64,000 nt of DNA from Micropterus salmoides (Eukaryota > Chordata > Actinopteri > Centrarchiformes > Centrarchidae). The DNA is taken from positions 25,376,772 through 25,440,771 of the forward strand of contig NW_024040374.1 in the NCBI RefSeq assembly GCF_014851395.1, given 5' to 3'. The notes below the pieces were generated by a model that was not told the DNA's origin, made no database searches, and worked only from the letters and a program-made list of their open reading frames with translations. Made by a program: the position numbers and the translations under genes. Shown here piece by piece: positions 20,201 to 35,300 of this stretch (positions are counted from its first letter, which is position 1; each line of letters begins with the position of its first letter).

Positions 20201-23200
20201 GTGGGGTTTGCATGTTCTTCCAGTTCCTCGGTGTATTTTTCTCCGGTTTGGCGATGGAGGAGTGGATAAGACACATGCCTTTTGTTTGGGAGACCTGGGT
20301 TCGATTCCCACTGCAACACATCTACCAACGTGTCCCTGAGCAAGACACTTAACCCCTAGTTGCTCCAGAAGTGTCCGCTTCTTACATATAAAGCAATTGC
20401 AAGTTGCTTTGGATAAAAGCGTCAGCTAATTGACTAATTATTATTATTCCTCTGGGTGCTCCGGTTTCCTCCCAAATTTCCAAGACATGCAGATTAGGTA
20501 AGTTGGAGTAAATTACCTCTGTCTCTGTATGTGCACTTCGTCTATTCTGAATCCAGTTCCAAATTGTCAAATCTGAATCCTTTGACATCGCTTATCAAAT
20601 CTTCTATGGTAGTTAGTTTGGTGGAGAATGAATGGCATCTTTGTTAGAACAATATGGATTGTTATTTCACTCAGTATCATATGTAAACCAGAGATCAACA
20701 AATCTGGGTTGTTTTACCAACTTAAACCAGATCCAAAAAGGAACTGCCTGTTGAAACCCATCCCTACCTGTGACACAACCACAATATATATGTTTACATA
20801 GTTTTCCCACCTGGCCAAACACATACATTCCCAAACACTCACGCACCAGCCAGAGCCACCCCCCACTGAGTGAGCTGAGTGGCATATGACCAGTATTTGG
20901 TGCCAGTGGTTCAGTGAAGCTTGCCTCTAGCCTTGGCTGTGCTGATGCACGTGTTAGGCGCCTGCGGTGAGGCTGTTGTACATGGCAGGGATTAGTCCTA
21001 CATCATGTGTTCCACTCCCGCTTTTCCCCTTCATGTGGTTGCAGGAGGAAAAGGCTTTGACTGAGAAGAAGAGTTTTGTGGCTGCCTGGAGCTGTCATGC
21101 AGTATGTCTGACCACGTTCATGAACAGGCTTATACGATCCAAGCTAGGTGGGAGGTTCTGTTGTAATGGAACCAGTCTTAGATCTTTCTAGTCAGTGCTG
21201 TTTAGACAGTGTGTACTGTAGCAGATAATGTGAGCACGGCATGGGGCAGGTTGCACCGACCCTCAGATGCACGGCTCAAGTCTGGGGCACATCAAGCAGA
21301 TACCTACAATACACCCACAATAGAATGTCTCATGTCACTGTAGTTCTGAATATCTCAGTTGCACAAACCCTGCTGAGTAGTGTCTGTAGATGGATTAAAT
21401 GTTTCATATCATATGCTCGATGACAAAGCTGCCGCAACAAGCTTACCCTGTAGTGTGTAGAAGTGGAAGATGTTTGATAACCAACCATGTGTCTCAACCA
21501 AATACCTTATTTCACAACATGAAGATGACCGATTCAGATAGAAGTTCTAGCAGGTGCTCAGACACAAACACACAGTCGAGGACGCATAACTGAAAGTAAT
21601 AAGTGATGCGGCAGGGGATGTGTTTGTATGGAGTATGTGTCTGATCAAGGCCAGCAGGATCAGCAGGAGTGTTATTGCCTGTGCTATCTCTGAGCAGATG
21701 GCCCAGTTGAGCTTTATCGCAGATGTTTGGGAGATTGAAGTGCTGGCGAGGCACAGCAAGAAAGGAGGCTAGAGTTCCCACTTTATTTAACTGCCTTCAA
21801 GTGCGCAGCTCTCCACAGGCAGAGTTTATGTCAATCACTTTAATATCTTCAAGACACGGCTCTGCAAATGCAGGTTTTTTGAGGTATACTTCTCTTAAGC
21901 CTTAATCTCTCCTAATTCTACAAAAGCACACATTTCTAAAGCAGATTTTCTTTGCATGATGAGGACTGTGCAAAGCACCAGACCCTACTAACTCTCTGTG
22001 GTTTGATGGTCTATATAATAAGTTCCCTCCTATTGTATGTTTATACACCTATGATTTTGTTCAGCTATTTTTAGCTCCAACCACAGTGTGTTTTGATTGG
22101 TTTTGGTGTGTAGATGAGCTTGAGCCTTTAAATATTAGGTGCGGATCTAATTTGGACCTTTTTTGTGATATTTCCCTCAGTAATTCCAGGATATTTTTAT
22201 AGATTACTGTGTCTCAAACATTCTGTGGGTGGTTGTTGATTCTAGCTCTCCTAGCAAGACCCCACACTTACTTTGCAATTACTGTCGTATTGCCTTTTAT
22301 AACCTGGTGTGAATTTTCCTTATCCTGCAACCTGACTTTCACTCATGCCAAAGAGAAAGTATACTTTCTGTGGGTTTATACACACACACACACACACCCA
22401 CACCCACACCCACACACACACACACATACTTTGCAAGTGCTGTTTTTTTTGTTATTCCACTATATCATGGCATTCCTTTTCAGCCATTAAATGGTGCCAG
22501 GATGCACAGTTTGTTGTATATGGAAGGACGTTGAGTGAAAGTGGCAGTGTAAGTGTTGTTTGGTGTGCCTGTGTATGTGTGTTTGTGGTCAGGTACCTTC
22601 CAGCCCAGTCTGTGTAATTTGCTGTGCTTGGCGGCACAGCCCTTGTGATCCTGAGACATATGAACCCCTGTTGGCAGAGGGCACCAAGTTTCCCTCAGTC
22701 ACACACTGAACCCTGCACCCCCGTCATCTGGCCGCCTTCAACCTTTATCCTGTGGTGGAAGAGTGTGCATGTGGGCAGAACCCGAGTACGGGTGGCCAAG
22801 GTGCTATGGGCCTGCCCCAGGAGCTGCTGAGCTTGAGCCAGGCAGAGTAACTGACCACACCCTGCCACGAAGAAAACACTGCGAGGCTGCCATCTCCCAG
22901 CAGATCTGCCCAGTAGGTCCTGCATGTGTACCACCAGGAAGGAGGGAAAAAACCTATTTCTGTCCCAGCTGGGAAATATGAGCATGGATAAAAAAGCCAT
23001 GTACACTTCAGAGTTCAGGCTGTATGGGAAAAGTAGCAAATAAAAAGTAGAGATAGTAGAGTGTGGAGAAGAGAGACCAAATGACAGACAGCTGAGGACA
23101 GCTAACCCTGTTTTTACCCACCAAGAATAAAGAATGGGAATGAAAAGTGGCCACATGCATTCTATTGTGGTTCTTTCTAGGGTAGGGATTGTTTTGCTAT

Positions 23201-26200
23201 TCTATACTTACTTACATATACTTGAAGTTAAGTCTTTCAAGTGATTTATAGGCTAAACATAAACTCTACTGCATCATTACTTACAGTATAGCAGTAGTTC
23301 CCATACGGACCTGCCTATTGAGTATGTTTTGAGGATTAGGCTTGTTTGAACAGGGACACAGGCACTGTTAAACGGTGGAACTCAGGATATTGATTCTGGC
23401 CAAACATCACTTTCCTTACATTGTATCTTGATAAAAACTTAATTATTTTCTGTAGAATAAAACTTTGTGCTTGAAGGAAATCGTAGCTCTGCACTTGCCA
23501 TGCCTGTGAGAACCCATCTGTGCTAGTGGTTTTCATGATGGATACAGATCTAACTTTGAATAATCACAATTGAATACTTTTGAAGCCTTCCCGTCCACTT
23601 TGAAGAAGAGAGATCTCCCTCTGAGCCATATGCGTCTGTGCAAGAGCAACACAGTTTGGTTGCTTTCATCTAAAAATTCATCACACTGATTTTATCAAGA
23701 CTACCCTAAAGGTCAATGAGAACTTCAGTTGTGAGCAAAAGAGAGTGCATATCTGTCGATTTTGGTAGTTCTCTGTAGAAGCCATATCTTAGGATTTAGT
23801 CAGCTGACATCTCCCCCGCTCCATTTCAGATGATGTGTCTCTGTTTCTTCCGCTGCTTAATTCTTTTTCCCCCCTCCAGTGTGGAAGGTATCTCATCCTG
23901 AAGCCCACAGTACATCAATCAAGTAGATTACTTTCACCTGAACAACTTGTACTCCGTGTTCCCATCAAGACGGAGATAACAAAACCTCTTCAGTCTTGTA
24001 CGCCGTCTTCTACTCTGTCATTTGATTTTCACTCCAGAACACACTTTTTAGTTTGGGAAAGAGTGTGCGTGCATTTCTTCAGTAAAATGATAAAACACCC
24101 CCAAAGATGGTGCTTTACATCCTCCAGCCCCACTTCTTCAAAGAACCCCTACTGCTGGCATTCATTTGAAATGGTAAACTAGCCAAGGCACAAGAGAGGA
24201 GGAAGAGACTTCCGCCTCTTCCCCGTACATCCTTTCATTTCTTACCTTCTTCCACATTTTACCATTCTTTGTGCACTACATTTTGTACTGTATATCGAAT
24301 CAACACTGAATTAAACTCATCAATGAGAGCTTCTGCGTTGGTGTGTTTAATTTTTTTGTGTGTTTTTCCCCTCCTCTCCTCGCTTCCTGCGGAACTCCTC
24401 TCCCTATTTTTCTTTCCCATAAATCCGCTGGGTCATTTGTCCCTCTTGCCAGGACACACAGACACTCAAGGCCAGGTCTGGTTTTGGTCCCTCTCTCTCT
24501 CTCTATCATGCACTCATGTACATGGGGATGTTTACAGGAAACCGAGAGTGTGTTTTGCCCCATTAAAAACACTCCATAAATTAACTCACTGAGGATTGAG
24601 GCTGACGTTGCACAATTGTATTTGGTTGGCTCTGTTACATGTTGACCTGTTGGAAAGTACACGGCTCATCTGAATCAACTGCACTGAGAAATAGATGGTC
24701 CGGTTTCTGGTAGTTTGGTTTTGCAATCTGCTGAGTGCAGAGTTTTGATGCTCTTGATCAATAGGGATAGTTACATTAACATGCACTGGAGGAGAGTGCT
24801 GTCGTTTGTGGATTTGACTTGTTGCACAGATGCTGACAAACACTAGGAAGTAGCGTCGAATATTTATCAGCCATTGTAGTATGAAGATTCTTATCTTATT
24901 AAGTTAAAGGCAACTGGATTTGCTGTTTTACATTTTCTCACTTACCTCTAGGGGTATCAAGCCATCCAGATAGTTTTGATTTTTATTTGCATAAATTTAA
25001 AATATTTTTGTCTGTGATTTCACTGCAATTTAATTGACTTCAATTAAATTTAATTTGGGGTGCTCAGAACATTCACAAATAAAAGAAATGTGCCTTTACA
25101 GAAACCATAAAACAAGTCTGGTTACTTCCATAAAATTCATGGACATGGCAGTTTTCCCTGGAGTGTCTTTCTTTTCCCCATGAAAGCTATTGACAGCATC
25201 TTTAAGTGGATTATACAGAGTGATGGGATACTTTCTGGAAAGAGGTGTCGCTCCTGAATTTTTAAATGTTGTTCTTCAAGGCTTTTAGCACCACAAACAA
25301 AATTCCCGTTCGCCTCTTTTGTGTTGCAGTGGCAGCAGAAATCTCAGAGATGCATATCTCAAAAAATGGTCAAATAATATAATAAAGCTAGACTCTACTA
25401 GAGGTAAGTAGGACAATGTGCTTTTTGTAATTTGTGTAAACTGACCTCACTCATCCAGGAGGCTTCATCAATCGTATGTATATAGAGTGACTCACCACTG
25501 AATCATGTGCATGATGATTAAATTTTGAGGTACACTCTTGCTCGTGTATGAGTGGGAGACACAATAAACACTGAAATGTGTGCGTACACATGCGTGTTCG
25601 ATCAAATGATCAGGGGGCCACAGGATGGGGAATAAATTTAAGAAATCCTGAGTCAGAACAGTTACTCATTCTTTTCTGCTGCATCATACACTTCCAGGAA
25701 TACTATCCCCCTCCTCACCCCCACAGTCATTAATGACTTGGACGCGGTCAGAGGGATTTCATCACTTTAAGTGGGTAAATACGTGTTTGTTCTTTCACGC
25801 GACCCCCACATCTTTCTTTAAGTTAAATTATTTGATGGTTAACTGCCTTTTTAATGGTACAACACTCATTACATATCTCGTGGAATTTGGTTTGGGCACA
25901 AACGCCCACACTCTCAAAACACACCCACTCAGCCTTTTCAAGCAAGCCAGAGAGTCGTTCACCAGGATGTGCACAAGTCAAGTGCAAGAGTGCCCCCTTC
26001 AGTCTGTATCTGAGCTGCCTTTTCAACAGAGCCACACTACAGTTAACGCTTGCAGATGGCCAATGACACGCGCCCACATTTTCAGCCCCCCCAGCCTGCT
26101 TCCATAGTAGAGTAGTTACTCAACAAGGTTCCTGGCTGGTTATGGAGCCTGTGTCACACCCTGCTAGTATAAACCTCACCCCTCAGCCCAGCTCATACCC

Positions 26201-28185
26201 CCACCTTCGCCTGACCAAATGGCCCAGGGAAGGCATCGGGGGAGTAGGCCGCCGGGGGAGGGGGTGGCGCTGGGTGGGCAAAGAGCCAAATTAGAACCAT
26301 ATTTCATCCACACCCTACCGAGGCCCTCCGTCTTCCAAGAACACACACAAGGATGCACAGGGTTGTGTGCAAACATATACAGATGCATGTGTACACACAA
26401 ACGCACACATGGCTGCTCACATATGGCCTGGTCAAGTCACACTATTGGTATTTCAACCATGACAAGTATGTGGGACTCTGCGCTTTGCGTAATCGTAGCA
26501 GTTCTAATAATTCATGAAGATCCTGGGAGTTGTTTTTCTGAAAGATTACGAGAAGTGTTTTCCAGAAATGGCCCCGTGTCATAGCTCTTGACCAATAGCT
26601 GCAATGCACTAATTCGGATTCATGTCTCAATCACAACTTAAGCAAACAAAGAAATTGTCATGAAATACTTTATTTATTTTCTTGTTTGTATTATTATATA
26701 TAATATATTATATTATTTGTATTTTGTATTCTTGTCCTGAGTCGTATTTGCCGGTCTTTCTGTCTGGTTCTAGTGTGAGATGGCGGGCGTCCCAGTGTGA
26801 GCCCCTCTCCTCCCCATCTAGCCCCAGCCCACGGTCTGGAACAGATTACATCTGATATTAAACACATGGCAGCAGTTAGAAAGGAGAAAAGGCGAGAGAA
26901 GAAAAAAGTCTCTAAAGAAAAGAAAAACGGTGCATTTGTCAACGATCTTTCTTCTGCCTTCATTTTCTCTGTCCTTAGCCCCTTTTCTATCTTTGTCTCT
27001 TTCTATCTTTCTGCTCACTCCTGAGAGTACGGAGAATATCATGTCCGCTTGTCAGTCTAGCTGACGGACACGTAATGCTACAGACAGAGATAGAGGCTGT
27101 TGAGCAAAGTGTGAGAGGACACCAGTGGAGATTCAGATATAAGATATACCGAGCCGTTTTATAAGAAACAGTGTCACTCTATGAAGCTATTGACGATGCT
27201 TCTCAGTGACCCTCTTTAATTCTTTCGTGGAAGCACTGGAAGCTGTTTGCACTGCTCATAGCAGATGGTAGTAGTCTTGCACACATGCCTTGTCCTCAGT
27301 CTCCCATTAGAGATGTGGATCAGTGTGTTTCATAACCTAGCAGATTAAATGACGAGGGACTGAGATGGTATCAAGAGGAACACTGGTCTCCAGACTCTAG
27401 GCTTCGCCACTGATGTAGGGACAGCACTGATTAGTCCAGAGGAATGTTGGCGTACAGCCGTTTAAGGTGGATGGAGAACAATCCTGATGCTTCTTATGCT
27501 AATTTCCGCTTTTTCCTGTGAGGGGTCCCATAGGGGAGTCGTCACTCCCCGACCAGCAGGCTCTCTATCACTGGAACGAGCACTCAATCACATCCACGTT
27601 ATCCTTTTGTGTTTATACTCCGAGTCCTGCACGCTCTGAACAAACAGCAGGGACAGCAACAGTTGCTCATCTTGTTAGTGCTGAAAGTCACCGTGTACAC
27701 CCTCTACCACACTTTGTTGTTGTTGTTGTTGTTATTGATATACATGACTTGTTTGATTGTTTTACCTACCAGGTCACCTGCAGCACAGTCACTATGGGAG
27801 GCCATGCTGACCAATAAACATAAAGAGGGGGTGATGGAGGTCCGTCGGCATCTAGTGGAAACAGCCAGCAAGGAGAAGCTGCCAATCAAGATGAGCATGG
27901 GTAAGAAGCAGAATGCCACAGATGGTACCAAGTACACATCTTGTTTCCCATTCAATAAAATTCACAGAAAATAAAAATGAACCCAAGTAAAAGCATCATG
28001 AGTAAAAAAAAATATATATATTATTATAAAAATATAAGTGTGTGTGAAGTTTTGTAGTGTTTTGGAAGAGAACCATAGCGCCTCCTACTGAGATCCAACT
28101 TTTCTGCTTTGCCTTGTATTTGCCCATGTGGCCTCAGAGGAAATCTGATCCACATGTTGGCTCTATGACACGCACACGCACACGC

Positions 28186-28250
<65 letters not shown>

Positions 28251-29297
28251 GTAGACTGTATCTAAAAATGCACACACGCTGCCTCACGCATACGCTGCTT
28301 TTGAAAACTTTTTGTTGTTTGTTAATGAAGCAAAGGGGGCTGAAGTGAGGGATAAAAATATGTCTAGGCACGTAAAAATAAAGTCATTACATGCACAAGT
28401 ATACAGTGCTCTCACACACTTTCACCTCTATGCTACCTTCTGACTCACATAGGTAAGGGATGTACCACACACACACACACGCACGCACGCACGCACGCAC
28501 GCGCCTAATATGCAGGTTTGCATCTGGCAGAAAGAGGGATGGGAGGGGCAATGTGGTCCCTCAGCTCCTATAATCTATGAGGCAAAGAAGGTCTTGTCTC
28601 TAGTAACAAGCAGGTTGTAATATGTTGGAGGTCACACACACATGCACACACACCCCACACAGTCTGCCAAACATCTGCATACACATGGTGGTTTCCTTTC
28701 ACACATTTGTGCTAAACAGAATTCCTTGTAATTCTCGATGGCTATTACATTGTGGATTTATTTTGACAAATGCACAACAACAAGAGACCAGGCTGCAGAA
28801 ATAGAAGGAACAAAGCGACTGGGGGTGACAGTAAAAGCAAGAAAGTATGAAGATGGTGTAGCAAAGCTGCTCCCTCCTGCTGACTGACAGTCTGTTGACT
28901 TAATGTCTTTCCTGAGAGAGAGAAGGAGAGAGAAAAGAGAAAAGCAGGGAGAGAAGGGGGCACTGTCAGGCTCCTCACACACTGAACCTTTATACCCTGC
29001 TGGCAGAGGACCAGATCCCATGAAGCCCCCTGAGCTCCCTGCGCACCCTCACATAGTTCCCATCCTGCCTACCAGCACCACCAGCAGAGTTCCCAATCCA
29101 TCATGCTCTGCTCATATGAGACCGAGCTAAACCCAGTAACACAAAACACTTAGCATTAATACCTATCTGCTCTCTCAGTGCCCACTCATTCACCAGCAAA
29201 GCAGAATTTTCCACTCTCACCCGAAAACATTCTCACTGGTAGGTTTTTGCAGATCAGTGGAGAAAATACTGTATCAGGATGCTACAGGCCCTGCATT

Positions 29298-29344
<47 letters not shown>

Positions 29345-32300
29345 GTCCAACTTGGCTTCTTTTCATCTCAACAGGATAAGATCATCCAGAGAGAGACAGA
29401 GAAAATAATCCTTTTCTCAGAGCCTGAGAATGACCCGTCAGGTTTCTCATAGCACAATGGGATGATGAAATTCCCTCTTGCTGGGTCTGTGTGTCTGTGT
29501 GTGTGTGAGTGGATATGTATGTGGTTGTGCAGAGTCCAGTATTTATCTTGGGTGTTTTTGCTCTTAGTGGGGAATTAGTGAGATAGCTTTGGTTTCATCG
29601 TCCATAAATGTGCGTTTATCTTTTCATCTGTGTGTATGTATGCATGCATGGATGTGAGTCACGAGTTTGTGTATATATTGTGTGCACTGATACTGCAGTG
29701 TAAATGAGATGTATTGACAGGGCCTTTCTTCCTGTGGAGCAGAGAGAAGTGAAACTCAAGCAGATAATTGATTGCATTCATCATTTGAAGCAGTGAGACA
29801 GTAATATCCCAAGAGTTTCAAATAAGTATTCACATTTTACTGTATGAGTTTAGGTTTCATCTCAACTTTTTACAAGCAAATGAATTGAAACTTTCACCAT
29901 AGATCACAATGTATGGCCAATAATTTTAAGTGTAAAACCAGTATACAGTAATAGCAATCAGTCAACCAACAATGACAACATTATCAAATGTGTTTTAGTT
30001 ATGTAATTCATGTAACAGCTTGAAGGGCTTTGGTTACAGTATGCCACTTCCAGCCATTCTTAAACCTCTCATGCACATTGTTCAACCTCAAGTCTTCAAG
30101 CATATTACACACAGACTGAAATATCTTAACAACTGTTTGATGGCCATGGTCCCTGGAGGATGTATCCTAATGACTTTTGTGATCCTCTCCTCCTCTTCTT
30201 TCTTTACATTTGGTGTTTTGGCTGAAATGCCTCAACAACTATTGGACTGATTGCCATGAAATGCGGTACATATATTCATGTTCCCCTCCGAATGAACTGC
30301 AGTTACTTTGGTGATCCACTGACTTTTCATCTAGCGCCATCATCAAGTCAGAATTTCACTTTGTCTAATACTTTATGAACAAATACCTGCAAAACCAATC
30401 ACCTTTACATCAGCCCCAGCTGTGCTTTTTGTTGCATGCTTAGCATCAACATGTTAGCGATGTCATTGTGAGCTTTTAGCCCGCAGATGTTAGACGATTT
30501 TATTTGTGATGATCAAAGCTCAGTCACATAACTTGAGACAAAGTACTATTTTGAATTGTGGCCCCACCACATGCCTCATACATACTATACAGTGTTTAAA
30601 AAAATAGTCCAGATATCACCATATTACTCCCATACATTTTGAACTGAGGAGGAACCACATATAGAAACGTTTCTACGACACAGACACTAAGGAAAGTCTG
30701 AGGAATGTGGTGGCGTAGCCGCCATGTTGTAGCCTGTGCTTTCTACTCCTGTACAGTAGTCCTGAAAGGGGCCCCAACATGCATCCACAAATAAAAGTTC
30801 CTGGACTTCCCTGCTCTTGGAGTGCATAAATAAAAGTCTCTCAGCCTTCCTGTGTCCCCCCCATCCATGTAGAATTACTTATGAGGCTGTCCAGCTGCTG
30901 AGGCCAGCCACCACTCAGCTCCAAGTTGACATCAGACATCACTTAGACTCTGACTAACCCTGTACACCTAGAATGCAAGTCATCTTCAAGTAACGGGACT
31001 AAATCATTGTTAGTCCCTGCCCTTTTTTACATTTGTTCAGGACTTTGATCATGGCCAAGCCTCAATTGCCACTTCTGCACATCAGGCTAAAATGGGCAGC
31101 TGCTCAAACTGTTTATAGCATTGGGCTGAAAATGTGATTTGTTTTATGGCTGGTCCTCCAATAAATACACCCAGACGAACTTTAAAATGGTCAAAGGTTG
31201 AGGTTTTTTTTCCCCATCTTAGGTAATAACTAAAGAGCGATACAAACTTCAGTATTGTGTATGTACGCATACACAACGCTTTATTAGAAACATGTCATGT
31301 ACATGAAACCTGCCCACAATTTAAACTTTCACTGTAACATAAAAACTAGCTGGCGTTTTCAGACACCAGTAATCATTTGGTTTGTTGTTTAATGTGTTGA
31401 AATTAACTGAAAAACACAGTTAGGCATACAATGGATAATTTGCCCAATGACAGCCGTTGTTAAGCAAATGATAAAGCTCACCTTGCAAAGTCAATTGCAC
31501 AAGTTATGTGTCTTCTTACAAGTACAATCTTATTTATTAGAGGCTGCTATTACTGAGAAAACACCCAAGTTTTGAAACCATAGCTCAGCTGACCAATCAT
31601 CTGGCAACAAGATGCTTGAGGAATCACAGAACTGTTTTGAGGGAAGTTTAGTGATATAGATAAGCGCTAAGGCTTGGCCAGGGCTGTTTGATTGTGTAAT
31701 GGAGAACAGGCTTTTGTGTGGCTTTTTTGTCTTAAGTTCTTTTTTCATTTTTTCCCCAATGTCTTACATTTTCTCACTCAAGTCTCTTATGATCTACCCG
31801 AGCTGTAAAGTCTGATTATATTTGGCCTACAGTGTACCATTCTTTGGTTGCCTATTCTAAATTATGCTTGGCCTGTCCCTTGGATGTATTTCCTGGTTCT
31901 GTGCTGAATTACGGTTGGCACATCAAGCATAGCGAACCTTGGTTATACTGCCAAGATTTTATGGCTGGATATGTTCACAATAAAGCTTTTCAGGATTTTG
32001 AGTGAAGCTTATTCTTCAAAAATACTTTCATTTCAGCGAGAAACTTAATTCCCTTTTTGTAGATCCGAATTGGCCATACAGTAAGTGCCACACAACACAC
32101 TGACTCTTTGACTTCAGTTTGGAAAGTATGTTTCCCAACAGGCGGACTTGCAGGAATCTATTTTGCTGTAAGGTTAACTTATCAGCTACTCTGACAATGA
32201 TTTTTTTTGTTGCTAGCTTCTCTGGATGATTCCCTCCAATGTTCTTTCTGAAGATTTTTCCCATCCAGTTTAACAAAGTAAAAAAAAACTGTTGTCTTTT

Positions 32301-35300
32301 CAAGTGCTATTACTCCATATTATATCTAGTATTATGGAGCTTTCTGCTCCATTTTATTTATCCTGCCTGTCTGTTTCTCTTCTAGTCATGTGTTTGGCCC
32401 AGCTAAAGAAAACATTGGCCATGTAGTCCAACAGGAAATACTCCCACATCTGGTGCTGGTTCAGAACATCAACATGAAGAAGTAGGCTTTATGGAGAGTT
32501 AATGTGTGCCCCCTCTCTACCCCTACCCCTGACACAGCCCCTCGTACCTCAAGGCCTCCCAGCCTCCCCCCACAACACCCTTTACGCTTCTCTTCCTGTG
32601 TCTCTGAATCTTCGCAGGAGGGACGGGAGGGCAGGCAGAGGTTTTTAAAAAGTGTGAAGAGTCGAGTCTCTCTCTGCTGCCTCTGTAAATGTTGAGAGAA
32701 AATCTCTCATTTACACTTACTTGTCACAGACGAGAGGGGCTCTCTGGAGTTGTTCCTGCACCTCCGCTATATGCACACATGCTATAAGCACCCACTCAGT
32801 GATATTTAGTCACATACTGTGACTCATGTAAGCATGCCACTGAAAAAGCTTGACAGCAGCTCTCCACCTGAAGCATGCACATATGAAAAATATTGCTCCC
32901 TGACTGGCACAGCCACACTTGTGCACAGCTGTCACTTTCTCCCAGCCTGTGGAGTTTTTGCTCATTTAAGATAATATTATGGTCTGTTGTGGTGTCAGTC
33001 ATTCCCCTCTGCCCTAAGCTGAGCGTATGATCGTTATTAAAATGGGTGTTATGCTTGGAAAAAGGTTGTCTATTTATTCTGTTTCCAGGCTCCACTCTTC
33101 CCATCAGCAGGAATAACTATGTGTGGGTATGTGTGTGTCCTCTGCAACCTTGTACATTATTTGTTGTTGTTTGTAACAGATGCCACACAAAAGACCATTA
33201 GGCTAACACTCAGAGTAAAGTTGTGGATTATATGTTATACTTTATGAAGTAAATTAAACAATGTTGATTGATGAATTTATGATAGCTCCAAATTTCTCCC
33301 CAGATAATAACAGCATCTTCTTCCCTCCTCTCAGGCCGCGTTACCCCCGAGCAGCTGTGCTCCTACACGCAGCTGTTTCGGAGCAGTTGGGGGGCGCTAG
33401 AGAGTCACTGCAGGGTGCTCCAGCTGGTCCTGGCCACGGCCCAGACACTCCGCCACCCCAGCCTACCCCGCTGGGATGCCTGCCTGGCCTTCGAGAGGCT
33501 GCTGCTGCAGGTCCGTACTCCTCTTACACAAACCTGTTAACCATATGCGTCAGTGGCGATGAAAACTAAAGTCTCCATTCCAAATGGGATATCCACCACT
33601 TCAAAAAATGTCACACCAGCCATGACAGAAACTTTTTTGAGCCTTTTAACAAAAAAGCAATATTTCAGATGCAAGCCATTCTCTTTTTTTAATGTTAAGG
33701 AATGTGGATCAAATAACTTCAAGAAAGCGCATGTTGTTTTTAAATTATATCCTAAAGAATGTTAAATGGATAGAATAAAGTAGAAAAACAGCACATTCAC
33801 TAGCAATTTGCAATTCACTTGATAATCTTTGCCTTCGGGTAAATATTTTATTACTGATGCTCAGCAGGTAAGTGGGTGCTGGTGGTTTGCTAGATGGTGG
33901 CCAGAATGTTGTGTTAAACTGATGGGGACAGGAAAAAAATGCAGATTCCTCTCCTTCATAAACAAGGTCAGTTGTGTTTGTAGGGAAAACATTCGGATCC
34001 AGTAAACACTGCAAGAAATGCCAGATTTCCATCATGTTGTTTAGAGGCTTTTTAGGTCAGAGGAGGAAGAGGTCTAGTTTACGTAGGCGGACAGAGGCGG
34101 ATGTACACGCGTATTTGACTGTGGAAAGGTCAGAGGGCACGTCTGATAGAGAGACAGAGACAGAGGGGAGAGTGTAAGAATAAATCAGAAGCCAGACCAG
34201 CCAGTCATCGCTTGTTCAATTTAGCTCTTTAGCAGTGATAAAGAGCTGAATGGCGCCATGCACTGTGAGGTAACTAATACTAAAGCCATTTCCTCATTCT
34301 TTTACGTTTTTACGCTATTTTCATTGAGTCTCTTTATATTCCTGAAGCTGTAAAGCAAGCATTAGGACAGCAAAGTATTTAGGAACTTATTAAACTAAAT
34401 CACGGAAAAATAAAACAAGCTTGCAGCAGTGCCCCATGCCAAATTGGAATTTGAAAACAACCTCATAAACCTTGGTCCTCAGCTGGGGCTATCGTTGGTT
34501 TATTAACTAAAGGAAGAAGACTTTAGGGCTTATAGTTCCAGTCTCCATTTACTTCATGACTCCACTTTGATCCACTCTCCCATGGTTGTCTACTATACCT
34601 GGATAATTCAAAGTACAACTTTCGCACCGCTATTTTTTTGGTTTCGGTCTTATAACTGCTGGCTTTTAGGTGACTGTGTCCACAGGTGGAACTGGGTCTT
34701 GTTAAACTGACGATGACTACGGTACGTTAATAACAGACTGTTGTTGTATTTAGCATCATGAAAGTATATATAGCTCTGGGCCTGGGTTCAAAATTACATT
34801 CTTCAAGAATCAAATCTCACAATCAAGCCTTGAGCATACTGTGAGAGTCAGTGTTTGCAATCAAAACGGGCCTAAGTTTTATTGAGGTATTAAAGGAAAT
34901 GAGTTGTGTGTCCTCTGTGCCCTCTCTGTTTATTTAATTTCCATGTGAGGGTTTTTGCTTTTGACTCAGCATGGACAGAGTTAATTACGTTATAAAATGG
35001 CGGCCTGAAATGCCTTTCAGGTCAGCCTGGCGGTTGGACTGTGTTTGCTCTGCCTGAGTGTGTGAGGGCTCCTGTGGGTACGACTGGGCAGAGCCGGACA
35101 CTCCATCGCTGGTGGACAGTGTGAGTTCATTCAGGCCAACTCCTCCGTGGTGCACTGAGGCCTTGGAGTGGGCAGTAGCCGTACTGAGGCACAGGGCCAT
35201 TGAGTTCGTGGCCTATCCTAGTACCTGCCTTCTCCAACAGTTATGCGCACACTTTCTGTATAAAATACTGTGTAATAGCTTCTTTGTGACCTATACTACT

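Larger units (their letters stand above)
17576..27772. other. scfd2: SCFD2 intron 2
   Basis: About 10.2 kb with no recognisable exon. It holds an old repeat interrupted by a hAT MITE (18560-19665), a poly-C tract, a SINE nested in LINE sequence (20195-20545) and a (CA)n tract. A GC-rich stretch at 22680-22980 carries open frames on both strands but no recognisable domain. Confidence 0.6.
27901..33334. other. scfd2: SCFD2 intron 3
   Basis: About 5.4 kb. It contains three CA microsatellites and a dispersed repeat at 30130-30500. No exon-like conserved peptide seen. Confidence 0.65.

Noticed and set aside
20290..20310. tRNA gene suggested by a perfect B box
   Set aside because: The surrounding sequence is a full tRNA-derived SINE with its typical body and tail, not a foldable tRNA.
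22695..23156. 153-codon open frame on the minus strand
   Set aside because: No recognisable domain; the overlapping plus-strand frames are equally open because the stretch is GC-rich. Likely chance.
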